A program made the translations under genes and the position numbers. Shown one piece after another: positions 28,434-37,578 of a DNA stretch of 64,000 bases. The number at the start of each line of letters is the position of its first letter. Within the stretch, counting starts at the first letter, position 1. The DNA lies in the NCBI GenBank assembly GCA_039565995.1, contig CP154795.1:3782001-3846000 (forward strand). The letters are read 5' to 3'. The DNA is from Propionibacteriaceae bacterium ZF39. GTDB taxonomy: Bacteria; Actinomycetota; Actinomycetes; Propionibacteriales; Propionibacteriaceae. The notes under the pieces were generated by a model. The model ran no database searches and was not told where the DNA came from. It saw only the letters and a list, made by a program, of their open reading frames with translations.

Positions 28434-30875
28434 TCAGGCGGAGACAAACTTCTTCGGGATGAGGCGCGCGAACCGCTGCGGTGAGACGGTCCGACGGCGC
28501 AGGACCGCGCCGATCGACGCCGCCAGCCCGACGATGAGCCACAGGACCGTCATCGCCACGGCCCCGGTGACCCCCGAACCGTCGGTGATGATCGCCCGGA
28601 TCCCGTGCAAGACCGGTGTCAGGGGCAGGATCGGCAGCGCCACATCGAAGAAGGCCGGGAGCGCGGAGAGCAGTCCCCCGGCGGCGGCGAGCGTCACCAT
28701 CGTCACCGAAAGCAGACGCCCGAATCCGCCGAGCCACGACACCAGCGCGTGGTTCAGAACGACGAACATGGCACCACCGAGCAGCAGCATCGCGAGCACT
28801 CCGATGACCTTGGCCGCGGACAGATCCAGCACCACCTGGCCGAGAATGGTCAGCGCGATCGCCTGCACCGCGGCGATGCCGAGCCCGGGCACCAGGGCGC
28901 GGCGTACCAGATCGAACGTCGACCGCGTCGAGGTCAGCGTGCGGGACGAGATGGCCTGGATGACCAGATAGGTGGCCAGGCCGCCCAACCACAGCGCGAG
29001 CACCATCAGCAGCGACGTCGACGAGGCGGCCGGGATGAGCCCCGACACCTGCTCGCCGCCCGCGATCGGCTGGGCGACCGCAGTCTTGAGTGCCTCGCGA
29101 TCGGCGTCGGAATAGGTCGGCACCTTCGTTGCTCCCTCGGCGAGACCGTCGGCGAGCTGGCGCTGCCCGTCGGCGAGCTCACGCCCACCATCGGCGGCGA
29201 GATCAAGGCCGTCGGCGAGGTCCTCGGTGCCCGTGGCGAGGTTGTCGGCGCCACCGGCCAAGCTGCTCATGCCGGTGGCGAGGCCGCGCGTGCCGGCGGC
29301 TACCTGGGACACGCCGTCGGTGTATTGCCCGACACCCGTCGCGAACTGCCCAGCCCCGTCGGCGAGTGTGCGCGAACCACCGGCGAGCTGGTTGGCGCCG
29401 TCGGCGAGGAGGGGTACGCCGGCTGCGGCTTCCCCTACGCCGGTGTTGAAGGCCTGGATTCCGGTGTTGAGCTGGGCGGTGCCCTCGGCTACGCCGTCGA
29501 CGCCGGCCACGATCTGCGCGCCGGCGGGGCGGAGCTGACCGATCTGGCCGGCACCGTCGACGAGTTCGGGGAGTTGCGGCAGGAACGTGCGCAGGGTGGT
29601 GATGCCCTGGGTGAGTTCGGGGCTGGCAGCAATCTCGTTGGCCCACTGCACCGGGGACTTGCCACCGGTCTGAGGGGTCGCGGTTGTCAGCGAAGCGGTC
29701 ATCCGCTCCCATTCGGCGCAGAAGGCGGCCTGCTGTTCGGGCGTGAACTCCACTCCTTCCGGCCTCGGGCAGGGCGCAGTCGCCATCGCTTCGAGGCGCT
29801 GGGCCTGGGCGATCGCCTCGGCCTGCATGGTCGCCAGGCTGTCGGCGGCGGCCTGGAGCTGGGCGGGATCGAGCTGGCTCGTGTCGATGCCCTCGAGCAG
29901 GCCGAGCACCGGCTCGATCCCGGCGACGAGCTGGTCGACGCCGGAGACATAGGCGCGGACACCCGGCGCGAGCTGGGCCGTGCCGTCGGCGAGCTGCTGG
30001 GAACCGTCCGCCAGCTGCTGGGACCCGTCGGCGAGCTGACCCATGCCGGCACTCAGCTGCCCGACACCGCCCGCGAGTTGCCCCGCACCGTCGGCGAGCT
30101 GCCCAGCGCCGTCGGCCAGGCCGTCAGCACCGGATTTCAGCTGGCCACCCCCGGCCGCGAGCGTCTCGGCACCCGTGGCCAGTTGGTCGGCTCCGGTGGC
30201 TGCCTCGCCGACGCCGGTGGCGTACGCCCGGGAGCCGGCGGCCAGCTCAGCGGTGCCATCGGCGGAGGAGCGCATGCCGTCGGCGAGCTGATTGCCGCCA
30301 TCGGCCAACTGCCCGGAGGCGTCGGCGATGGTCCGGAACGCCTCCCCGGTCTCGTTGAAACCGAGATAGATGTTGTCGAGATAGGTCTCGGTGAGTTCGG
30401 TGTTGAACACTCCCCTGGCGGTTTCCGCGATCACCTGGGCGATCGCACCATCGGCGATGCCGGTGACCTGGGAGGTTTCGACCTTGATCGTCGCCTGCCG
30501 CGCGTTCCCGTCATTGGCCGCGAACGACGTCGCATCGGCCGAGAATTCCTTGGGGATGGTGATGACGGCGACGTAGCGCCCGGATTCGAAGCCCGACTTG
30601 GCGTGAGCGGCGTCGGCGAGCTCCCACGACAGATTGTCGTCGCGGCGCTCGACAAGGCCCGCGGCGAGCTGACGCCCGAGCGGGACGGGCTGGCCGTTGA
30701 GTTCGACCATCTCGTCGAGGTTGACCACGGCCGCCTGGGCGCGGTGGATGCGGCTGTCGGCGTTCCACGTCGCGGCGAGGAACCCCAGCGCCACGATCAG
30801 AGGGACGACCAGGATCCCGAACAACGATTTCCAGCCGATCGGGGTGTTGTGGCTGGCGCGTTCGAGCGTGATCAT
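28434..30875 (-). CDS. YhgE/Pip-family membrane protein with heptad-repeat ectodomain
   Basis: An 813-residue protein. ATG 30875 overlaps the MMPL gene stop (ATGA). An N-terminal membrane helix (FGILVVPLIVALGFLAATW) is followed by the Pip-type extracytoplasmic domain, a region of about 350 residues built from QLADGAG-type heptads, and a C-terminal ABC-2-like block of about six helices (LLMVLALWLGGLATYLVIQ, VLAMLLLGGAMFVVLNHALV). The family includes phage infection protein Pip and the ESX-accessory proteins of Firmicutes and actinomycetes. Co-transcription with an MMPL exporter suggests a role in envelope export. Control is probably by the TetR upstream. Confidence 0.88.
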   Translation of the reverse strand: MITLERASHNTPIGWKSLFGILVVPLIVALGFLAATWNADSRIHRAQAAVVNLDEMVELNGQPVPLGRQLAAGLVERRDDNLSWELADAAHAKSGFESGRYVAVITIPKEFSADATSFAANDGNARQATIKVETSQVTGIADGAIAQVIAETARGVFNTELTETYLDNIYLGFNETGEAFRTIADASGQLADGGNQLADGMRSSADGTAELAAGSRAYATGVGEAATGADQLATGAETLAAGGGQLKSGADGLADGAGQLADGAGQLAGGVGQLSAGMGQLADGSQQLADGSQQLADGTAQLAPGVRAYVSGVDQLVAGIEPVLGLLEGIDTSQLDPAQLQAAADSLATMQAEAIAQAQRLEAMATAPCPRPEGVEFTPEQQAAFCAEWERMTASLTTATPQTGGKSPVQWANEIAASPELTQGITTLRTFLPQLPELVDGAGQIGQLRPAGAQIVAGVDGVAEGTAQLNTGIQAFNTGVGEAAAGVPLLADGANQLAGGSRTLADGAGQFATGVGQYTDGVSQVAAGTRGLATGMSSLAGGADNLATGTEDLADGLDLAADGGRELADGQRQLADGLAEGATKVPTYSDADREALKTAVAQPIAGGEQVSGLIPAASSTSLLMVLALWLGGLATYLVIQAISSRTLTSTRSTFDLVRRALVPGLGIAAVQAIALTILGQVVLDLSAAKVIGVLAMLLLGGAMFVVLNHALVSWLGGFGRLLSVTMVTLAAAGGLLSALPAFFDVALPILPLTPVLHGIRAIITDGSGVTGAVAMTVLWLIVGLAASIGAVLRRRTVSPQRFARLIPKKFVSA

Positions 30876-33736
30876 CGCTGCTCCTGGGTGGCAAGGGCAT
30901 GGGGGCGGGCGAACGGGGACTCGTCATCCGACACGAGGTCGGGTGGGCCCGTATCAGGGTCCGCTGGTTCGGGTTCGGGGGATTCGCCGGTCTCGGCGGG
31001 GGCCTGCAGTTGGATGTGGTGGAAGCCGCGCGGCGCGAGCGGTGCGATGACGGACGTGTCGGCGACGCCGAGCACGAGCGCGGGGGCCTGTACGCCGGCG
31101 TCCGCCCGGGGCTCCCCGACCCGGTCGATCGCGGCGGCGAGCGCCTCCCGTTCCTCGTGGGAGTGGAGCGCATCGGCCCCGTCGACCACGACGATCGCGG
31201 TCTGGGAACGCCCCAGCGCGTGGTCGAGGTCGGGCCGGATGGACGCGTGCGCCGGGGTGCCGTCGTGATGGAGGGCGTCCACGAAGGCGACCTTTCGGCG
31301 TACGCCGGCCGCCTGCTCGGGGAGGACGCCACCGGCGATCCGCGCCCGGCCGTCGACGTCGGTGACGCGGCCGGCGAGGGCGAGGAGGAGCGGCGTACGC
31401 GCGGCGACCGGGCCCTCGACGACGAGCACCTCCCCGGGCAACAGGTGCAGGTCGACGGGTGCGGACAGGGGCCCCCGATGGGTCTTCACCGCAAACCGCT
31501 CCGCGAAGAGCACGTCATCCTCGCTCGCCCACTCGGAGGCGGCCAGGACATGGGCGAGCGATTCTCCCTCGACATCGAACGAGGGCAGGCGCTTGTCGAG
31601 CCACTTCGGCAGATTCCAGGCGCGATCACCCAGCAGGGCGAGCACCGCCGGGACCAGGGTCATGCGGATCACGAAGGCGTCGACCGCGACACCGATCGCG
31701 AGTCCGAAGGCGATGGGCTTGATCGGACCGTCGCCCTCGGGCACGAAGAACGCGAAGACCGCGACCATGATCAGCGCCGCGGCAACGACGACCTTGGCTG
31801 AGCCCACGAAGCCGTGGCGGATGGCCTCGATCGCGGACTTGCCGTGGACATATTCCTCCCGCATGCGCGAGACGAGGAACACCTCATAGTCCATCGCGAG
31901 GCCGAACAGGATGCCCATGAGCAGGATCGGATAGAAGGAGATGACCGGCATGGGCTTCTCGAGATTGATGATCTCGTTGCCCCAGCCATAGTTGAAGACC
32001 ATCGCGGTGGCCCCGAAAGCGGTGCCGACCGAGAGCAGATAGCCGACCGTCGCCTTGAGCGGCACCCAGATCGACCGGAACACCATGGTCAGCAGGACCA
32101 GGGACAGGCCCACCACGAAGATGCCGAACGGCAGCAGCGCCCCGCCGAGCTTGTCGGACACGTCGATCTGGACGGCCGTGATGCCGGTGACGGCGGTCTC
32201 GACTGCATAGCGCTCTTCCCACTCCGGGCCCTTGTCGCGCAGCGCCTGGACGAGCTCCTTGGTGCCCTCATCGGTCGGCCCGAAGTCGGGGATGACCTGG
32301 AGGAAGCCGGTGTCGGCGTTGCGGTTGGGGGTGGCGAGGGGGACGGAGTGTACGCCCGGTACGCGCTCGATCTCCGCCTTCAGATCGTCGACCAGGCCGA
32401 GGGGATCGGTGGAGCCGATGATGCCGGCGGTCACGACGAGCGGCGCGTTGTAACCGGGCCCGAACTTCTCCTCCACCAGGTCATAGGCGAGCCGGTCGGG
32501 GGCGGTCGCGGAGTGCTGGCCCGAGTTGGGCAGCGAGAGCTGCATGTCCTTGGCCGGGATGCTCAGGGCGCCCAGCGTCGCGATCACGATGATCACCGTC
32601 AGCAACGGGACCTTCGTCACCACGCCCACCCACCAGGCGGACGGTCCGCGCAGGGCGGGGGGCTCGACAGGTTCGGTGGGCTCCTCGACTTCCGCCGCCG
32701 CGCCGCGCGACTTCCTGGGCCGCATCTTCTCCCCCGCGAACCCCATCAGCGCAGGCAGCAAGGTGAGTGCGATGAGCACAGCGAGCGCCACACCGACGGC
32801 GGCGAAGACACCCATCACGCCGAGGAACGGGATGCCGGCGATCGACAGGCCGATGAGGGCGATGACGACGGTGAGGCCCGCGAAGACCACGGCGGAGCCG
32901 GCGGTTGCGACAGAGCGAGCGGCTGACTCCTCGGTGTCCATGCCCTCGGCGAGCTGTTCGCGGTGGCGGGACAGGATGAACAGCGCATAGTCGATGCCGA
33001 CGGCCAGCCCGAGCATCACGGCCAGCATCGGGGTGGTCGAGCTGATGGCCATCAAACGGGTGGCGATCAGCATGATCGCCATGGTCACGGCGACGCCGAT
33101 GATGGCGGTCAGCAGCGGCATTCCGGCGGCGACGACCGAGCCGAGGGTGACCAGCAGGACGACCATCGCGACGCCCACACCCACCAGTTCGATGATCGAC
33201 ATCTGGGGGATTTCGACCGAGAAGGCATCGCCACCGATCTGGGCATGGGACCCGGCCGGCATGTTGGCCTCGAGTTCCTTGGCGGTCTCGGTGAGCTCAT
33301 CGCGCTGGGCGTCGGTGACCTCGGTGCCGGCGACGTCCAGCAGGATGTTGACCATCGCCGCACTGCGGTCGTCGTTGATCATGCCCGCGACCATCGGGTC
33401 GAAGGGCGAGGTAACGCTGTCGACATAGTCGATGGCCTCGAACGTACCGAGCCCCCGTTCGAGGGCGAGCCGGACAGGTTCGTCGTCGACGGTTTGCCCG
33501 GCAGGCGCGATCACGATGACGCTCGCGCGCGTACCCGAAACCTCGGGGAAGGTCATGTTGAGCCGGTCGAGGGCCTCCTGCGACTGGGTGCCGGGAATTT
33601 CGAAGGCATCGTCGAAGCTGCCCCGGAATCCCACGCCGAGAGCACCCAACACGACCAGCACCAGCAGCCAGCCCGCCAGGGCTCGCCGTCGATGACGGAA
33701 GCACCAGCGTCCAAGGTCATACAGATAGGTCGACAC
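30872..33736 (-). CDS. MMPL/RND-type transporter with degenerate ABC-ATPase-like C-terminus
   Basis: A 954-residue protein from GTG 33736 (VSTYLYDLGRW). Residues 1-705 form a standard MMPL transporter: twelve membrane helices in two halves, each with a periplasmic domain, and the GIDYALFILSRHREQLAEG and GLAMDYEVFLVSRMREEY motifs of the proton-relay helices. Residues about 735-900 then read like an ABC nucleotide-binding domain: LHLLPGEVLVVEGPVAARTP sits where Walker A belongs but lacks the GK(S/T), and TAIVVVDGADAL replaces Walker B without the catalytic Glu. An acidic tail ends the protein. The substrate is probably a lipid or drug. It is divergent from the TetR gene and coupled to the YhgE gene. 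Confidence 0.87.
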   Translation of the reverse strand: MSTYLYDLGRWCFRHRRRALAGWLLVLVVLGALGVGFRGSFDDAFEIPGTQSQEALDRLNMTFPEVSGTRASVIVIAPAGQTVDDEPVRLALERGLGTFEAIDYVDSVTSPFDPMVAGMINDDRSAAMVNILLDVAGTEVTDAQRDELTETAKELEANMPAGSHAQIGGDAFSVEIPQMSIIELVGVGVAMVVLLVTLGSVVAAGMPLLTAIIGVAVTMAIMLIATRLMAISSTTPMLAVMLGLAVGIDYALFILSRHREQLAEGMDTEESAARSVATAGSAVVFAGLTVVIALIGLSIAGIPFLGVMGVFAAVGVALAVLIALTLLPALMGFAGEKMRPRKSRGAAAEVEEPTEPVEPPALRGPSAWWVGVVTKVPLLTVIIVIATLGALSIPAKDMQLSLPNSGQHSATAPDRLAYDLVEEKFGPGYNAPLVVTAGIIGSTDPLGLVDDLKAEIERVPGVHSVPLATPNRNADTGFLQVIPDFGPTDEGTKELVQALRDKGPEWEERYAVETAVTGITAVQIDVSDKLGGALLPFGIFVVGLSLVLLTMVFRSIWVPLKATVGYLLSVGTAFGATAMVFNYGWGNEIINLEKPMPVISFYPILLMGILFGLAMDYEVFLVSRMREEYVHGKSAIEAIRHGFVGSAKVVVAAALIMVAVFAFFVPEGDGPIKPIAFGLAIGVAVDAFVIRMTLVPAVLALLGDRAWNLPKWLDKRLPSFDVEGESLAHVLAASEWASEDDVLFAERFAVKTHRGPLSAPVDLHLLPGEVLVVEGPVAARTPLLLALAGRVTDVDGRARIAGGVLPEQAAGVRRKVAFVDALHHDGTPAHASIRPDLDHALGRSQTAIVVVDGADALHSHEEREALAAAIDRVGEPRADAGVQAPALVLGVADTSVIAPLAPRGFHHIQLQAPAETGESPEPEPADPDTGPPDLVSDDESPFARPHALATQEQR

Positions 33737-33763
33737 CCGGGTCCTTCCGCCCAACAAGTTTCG

Positions 33764-33794
33764 ATACAGAAATGTATTCGATACAGTCCTGTAT
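33764..33794. promoter_or_regulatory. Two TetR-type operators in the MMPL/TetR divergent promoter
   Basis: ATACAGAAATGTAT (33764-33777) and ATACAGTCCTGTAT (33781-33794) are inverted repeats starting 17 bases apart, both inside a CGATACAG direct repeat. They lie 28 bases upstream of the MMPL start and 49 bases before the TetR start, so one bound repressor could control both directions. The AT-rich block stands out against its surroundings. Confidence 0.75.
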
Positions 33795-33842
33795 GCAAAC
33801 CTGGTTCCCAGTTTCGGAACCGCGATCGGAGAAGAAGGCGAG

Positions 33843-34469
33843 ATGTCGGTCATGTCCGTCAGCAGTGATCCCCCCGTCAGCGCCCGTCGGGCGCAGACGC
33901 GGTCGCGATTGATGACGGCGGCCGCGACCGTCTTCGCCGAGAAGGGCGTCGCCGGGGCGAGCGTGGAGGAACTGTGCGAGGCCGCCGGGTTCACGCGCGG
34001 CGCCTTCTATTCCAACTTCGAGTCGAAGGACGAGCTCTGCTTCGCCCTGCAACGGTCACTGGCCGACAGCGCGATGGAAGCCCTTCGGGAAGCACTGACG
34101 CGGATCAAGGCCGTGCCCGCGACCGTGGACGAACTCATCGACATTGCGGTCGATACGTTCCTGGCCGGCCAGGCCCAGAACCCGACCGAGGCGATGCTGG
34201 TGAAGGAGTTGGAGCTGTACGCCCTGCGGCACCCCGACTTCGGCCGGACCTTCGTCGAGCTGCAGCAGAACTCGGTGACCCTGTTCGGCGAACTGATCGA
34301 GGATGCCCTCGAGACCCACGACCGCACACTCGCGCTCCCGAGCACCCAGATCATCGAGATCCTCCACGCGGTGCAGCGTGCCGCGCAGACCTCCGAATTG
34401 CTCCAGCCCGACGCCCCGAGCCCGGTCGCCACGCAGCTCAAGACCCTGGTGGCCGCGCTGGTGCGCTGA
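33843..34469 (+). CDS. TetR-family transcriptional regulator
   Basis: A 208-residue protein. ATG 33843 has GGCGAG before it; an internal ATG four codons later is possible. Residues about 15-62 are the TetR DNA-binding domain (TRSRLMTAAATVFAEKGVAG, SVEELCEAAGFTRGAFYSNF, SKDELCFALQR). The C-terminal ligand domain is helical with no distinctive motif. Position and the two palindromes at 33764-33794 make it the likely repressor of itself and of the divergent MMPL-YhgE operon, released by an unknown compound. Confidence 0.93.
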   Translation: MSVMSVSSDPPVSARRAQTRSRLMTAAATVFAEKGVAGASVEELCEAAGFTRGAFYSNFESKDELCFALQRSLADSAMEALREALTRIKAVPATVDELIDIAVDTFLAGQAQNPTEAMLVKELELYALRHPDFGRTFVELQQNSVTLFGELIEDALETHDRTLALPSTQIIEILHAVQRAAQTSELLQPDAPSPVATQLKTLVAALVR

Positions 34470-34476
34470 CGCAGCG

Positions 34477-35561
34477 CTAGCGGATCGGCGTGGGCGCCGC
34501 GCCGGCGTACGCCTGGGCAAGCAGTTCGCGCACGCCTTCCGCATCGACTCGACGGGGGTTGACCGGGTCGGCGTCGACGACCTGGGTGACGATTTCGTCG
34601 AGCGCGGATTCGGGGAGACCCAGAGCGCGGAGTGAGGTGTTCGCGCCGATATCGGTCGCGAGCTGCCACAGGCCGGTCGCGGCATCGGGTGCCGGGCGAC
34701 CGACCTCCTCGAGGGCCCGGACGATCCGGTCCATTGCCTCGGGAGCTGCCTCGGCGTTGAAGGCGGCGGCATAGGGCAGGACCGCGGAATGGGTCTGCGC
34801 GTGCGGCGTATCGAACGTGCCCCCAGTGCGTGGCAGATCTTGTGGTGGACACCCATTCCGGTTGTGCCGAGGATCCAGCCGCCGAGCCAGGCTCCATATA
34901 GGGCGTCGGAGCGCGCTTCGACATCACCGGGGTCGGAGACCACGCGCGGCAGGGCCGAGGCCAGCGACCGGACGCCTTCGACGGCCGTGAGCGCCGAGAC
35001 GGGTGAGCCGTTCGGCGCATACAGCCCCTCGACCAGGTGCGCCAGCGCGTTCATGCCCGAGTTGGCGCTCAGGCCGGCCGGGAGAGTGAGCGTGAGCTCG
35101 GGGTCATAGATGACGGTTTTCGGGAGTACGCCCGGATCGCGCCCGGTGACCTTGCGCCCATGCTCGGTGAACCCCCAGATCGGCGTCATCTCGGACCCCG
35201 CGTAGGTGGTCGCCACCGCAAGAATCGGCGTAGCCAACTCCTTGGCGATCGCCTTCGCCATCCCCACCGCAGAGCCTCCGCCGACCGGGATCAGGAGATC
35301 GGCGTTCGCGTCCCTCGCCGCCGCGACACCACGCTGCGCGGCCTCGACCGGGACATGCATGACGACCTCGTCGAACGTGCCGACCAGGCGCGTACCCAGG
35401 GCCTCAGTGATCTCCGCGATCACGCCGGACTCGTGACCACCACCGATGAGCACAACGCGATCGGCGCCGAGCAGCTCGACCTCGGCCACGGCGTCACGGC
35501 GGGAACCCGGGCCGAAGACAACGCGGGTGGCGGGCGTGGCATGGATGAAGCGGTTCATCAT
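34477..35561 (-). pseudogene. Maleylacetate-reductase-like gene with a one-base frameshift
   Basis: An iron-alcohol-dehydrogenase-family gene read in two frames. The first (ATG 35561) encodes the NAD-binding half with VLIGGGHESG, GGGSAVGMAKAIAKE and TTYAGSEMTPIWG, up to the metal-site GVHHKICHALG. Thereafter the homologous sequence (THSAVLPYAAAFNAEAAPEA, then TGLWQLATDIGANTSLRALG) continues in the next frame to the stop at 34477. The break lies at a run of five C (34820-34824). One more base there would restore an uninterrupted 361-residue-class protein like the paralogue at 36392-37477. Maleylacetate reductases act in hydroxyquinol/chlorocatechol breakdown. This is either a real inactivation or a sequencing error. 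Confidence 0.85.
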
Positions 35562-35570
35562 TGATCCTTC

Positions 35571-35592
35571 GTTCGCACAGCGAACAGTTCGC
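35571..35592. promoter_or_regulatory. Putative IclR operator
   Basis: GTTCGCACAGCGAAC (35571-35585) is a perfect 6-3-6 inverted repeat, followed at once by a third half-site AGTTCGC (35586-35592). It lies between the divergent reductase and IclR starts, 9 bases before the reductase ATG. TAGAGT at 35593-35598 is a plausible -10 box for the IclR gene. Confidence 0.65.
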
Positions 35593-35606
35593 TAGAGTGT
35601 CGCACC

Positions 35607-36395
35607 ATGAGCGACGACGACGAGAGCCCGGTTCTGCGTCCGACAGGCTACGTGCAATCGTTCGAGCGCGGGCTGGCGGTGATCCGGTGTTTCGGCCCGG
35701 ACGCATCCCGGCTGACGCTGACCGAGGTCGCCCAGCGCTGCGACCTGACCAGGGCGGCGGCGCGGCGCTACCTGATCACGCTCGAATCGCTGGGCTATGT
35801 CGGCGCCAGCGGGCGGGAGTTCTTCCTGCTGCCGCGGGTGCTCGAGTTGGGGTACGCCTATCTCGCCTCCTCCCCCGTCGCCGAGGTCACCAGGCTCCGT
35901 CTGGAGCCCCTGGCCCGCCAGCTGTCCGAGTCGTGCTCGGCGGCGGTGCTGGATCGCGACGACATCCTCTATATCGCCCGCAGTTCCGCCAACCGGATCA
36001 TGTCGATCGCGCTCGCCGTCGGGGACCGGTTGCCCGCGTACTGCACGGCGATGGGCCGCGTCCTGCTCGCCGCGGGCTCGGATGAGGACCTCGACGCCTA
36101 TCTCGACCGCCTTGAGCCCGAGCCGCGTACCCCCCACACCCTCACCGACCGGGCGGCCATTCGCGCCGAGATCCTGGCCACGCGCGAACGCGGCTGGTGC
36201 AGCATCGACCAGGAGGTCGAGCTGGGCGTACGCTCGGTCGCCCTGCCCATCCACGACAGCGACGGCGTGGTGGCGGCGATGAACGTCTCAGCGCACGCGG
36301 CGCGGATGACGGTGGACGAACTCGAGAGCTCGGTTCTGGAGACCGCCCGGATGACGGCGGCGGCGATCGACGCGGACCTGCGACTGCGCCGCTAG
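35607..36395 (+). CDS. IclR-family regulator (PcaR/PcaU-like)
   Basis: A 262-residue protein from ATG 35607. The N-terminal winged helix shows SFERGLAVIRCFGPDASRLT and LTEVAQRCDLTRAAARRYLI. The C-terminal ligand domain has SSANRIMSIALAVGDRLPAYCTAMGRVLLA and VRSVALPIHDSDGVVAAMNVS. This subgroup controls aromatic-acid catabolism such as the beta-ketoadipate pathway, which suits its two maleylacetate-reductase-like neighbours. The gene is divergent from the frameshifted reductase and convergent with the intact one, sharing stop-codon bases (CTAG at 36392-36395). It probably controls its own promoter through the 35571-35592 site. Confidence 0.93.
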   Translation: MSDDDESPVLRPTGYVQSFERGLAVIRCFGPDASRLTLTEVAQRCDLTRAAARRYLITLESLGYVGASGREFFLLPRVLELGYAYLASSPVAEVTRLRLEPLARQLSESCSAAVLDRDDILYIARSSANRIMSIALAVGDRLPAYCTAMGRVLLAAGSDEDLDAYLDRLEPEPRTPHTLTDRAAIRAEILATRERGWCSIDQEVELGVRSVALPIHDSDGVVAAMNVSAHAARMTVDELESSVLETARMTAAAIDADLRLRR

Positions 36396-37477
36396 GGCTC
36401 ACAGGGCCGGGCGCCGGCGTACGCCTGTGCGATGATCGCCCGCACGCTCGCGAAGTCGATCGGGCGCGGATTCACCGGCTGGGCCGCCACGACCTGGGCT
36501 GCCACCCCGTCCAGCTCGGATTGGGGTAGGCCGAGGGCCCGCAGTGACGTGTTCGCGCCGATCTCATGGGCCAGATCCCAGAGCCCGGTGGCCGGATCAC
36601 TGATCGGCCGACCTGCCGCCGCGAACGCCCGCAGCAGGCGCTCCATCGCCGCCGGGACCACCTCGGCATTGAACGCCGTGACATGGGGCAGGACGGCCGA
36701 ATGGGTCTCGGCGTGGGGCAGGCCCAGCGTTCCGGTCAGCGCCTGACAGATCTTGTGGTGGACGCCCATCCCGGTGGTGGCCAGCGTCCACCCCCCGAAG
36801 GACGCACCGTGCAGGGCTTCCGCTCGCGCCGAGAGATCACGGGGCTCGACGGCGACCCGCGGCAGGGACGACACCAGCGCCCGGACACCCTCCTCGGCCG
36901 TCAGGGCCGTGAGCGGCCCGACCTGCGGGGCATAGAGACCCTCGACGAGATGAGCCATCGCGCTCATGGCGCTGTTGACCGACATCCCCGTCGGCAGGTC
37001 GAGGGTCAGCTCTGGGTCATAGATCACCGAGACCGGTCGCACGAGCGGATCGAGTCCGGTGATCCCGTGGCCGTGTCGAGTGATCCCCCAGACCGCCGTC
37101 AGTTCCGAGCCGGAATAGGTCGTCGGCACCGCGATGATGCACAGTCCGAGCTCATGGGAGATGGCCTTGGCCGTGCCGATCGTCGAGCCACCGCCAATGG
37201 CAACGATGATCTGGGCGCGCGACTCGATCGCCACCCTCGTTGCTTCGCGGGCCACCTCGTCCGGGACGTTCAGGACCACATGGGCAAAGCGGCCGACCAC
37301 CTTGTCGCCCAGATCAGCAGCGGCCCGATCGACGAAACCGCTCGCGTGCCCGCCTCCCACCAGGAGGACCCGGCGCGAGCCATGGCGCTCCACCTCGGCA
37401 GCGAGCGTGCGGATCCTTCCGTTTCCGAAGACCACCCGGACGGCCGGAGCATCGTGGACGAAGTCGTCGATCTCCAC
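36392..37477 (-). CDS. Maleylacetate-reductase-like iron-dependent dehydrogenase
   Basis: A 361-residue protein from GTG 37477, preferred for the AGGAGGGG site. It should reduce maleylacetate to 3-oxoadipate with NAD(P)H at the end of resorcinol, hydroxyquinol or chloroaromatic degradation. Motifs: VLLVGGGHASG, GGGSTIGTAKAISHE, TYSGSELTAVWGIT, MAHLVEGLYAP, GVHHKICQALTG and THSAVLPHVTAFN. Maleylacetate reductases typically have fewer metal ligands than true iron alcohol dehydrogenases. No ring-cleavage dioxygenase or hydroxylase is encoded near, so the pathway partner is missing from the window. It is the intact paralogue of the 34477-35561 gene. Confidence 0.87.
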   Translation of the reverse strand: MEIDDFVHDAPAVRVVFGNGRIRTLAAEVERHGSRRVLLVGGGHASGFVDRAAADLGDKVVGRFAHVVLNVPDEVAREATRVAIESRAQIIVAIGGGSTIGTAKAISHELGLCIIAVPTTYSGSELTAVWGITRHGHGITGLDPLVRPVSVIYDPELTLDLPTGMSVNSAMSAMAHLVEGLYAPQVGPLTALTAEEGVRALVSSLPRVAVEPRDLSARAEALHGASFGGWTLATTGMGVHHKICQALTGTLGLPHAETHSAVLPHVTAFNAEVVPAAMERLLRAFAAAGRPISDPATGLWDLAHEIGANTSLRALGLPQSELDGVAAQVVAAQPVNPRPIDFASVRAIIAQAYAGARPCEP

Positions 37478-37578
37478 GTCACCCCTCCTGGTTCGCATTG
37501 CGCACGCCGTCCTACACGGTGAACATGATAGAGACAGCAGCCCCCGAGCCAGCGGTCGTCCATGAGACATGAGCAAGA

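Noticed and set aside
26093-31268. Long antisense frames across the helicase and YhgE genes
   Set aside because: They mirror repetitive coding sequence of certain genes and show no family signature.
34056-34820. C-terminal part of the 501-residue open frame of the maleylacetate-reductase-like gene
   Set aside because: After 34820 this frame is Arg/Pro-rich noise and runs antisense into the TetR gene; the homologous sequence continues in the neighbouring frame.
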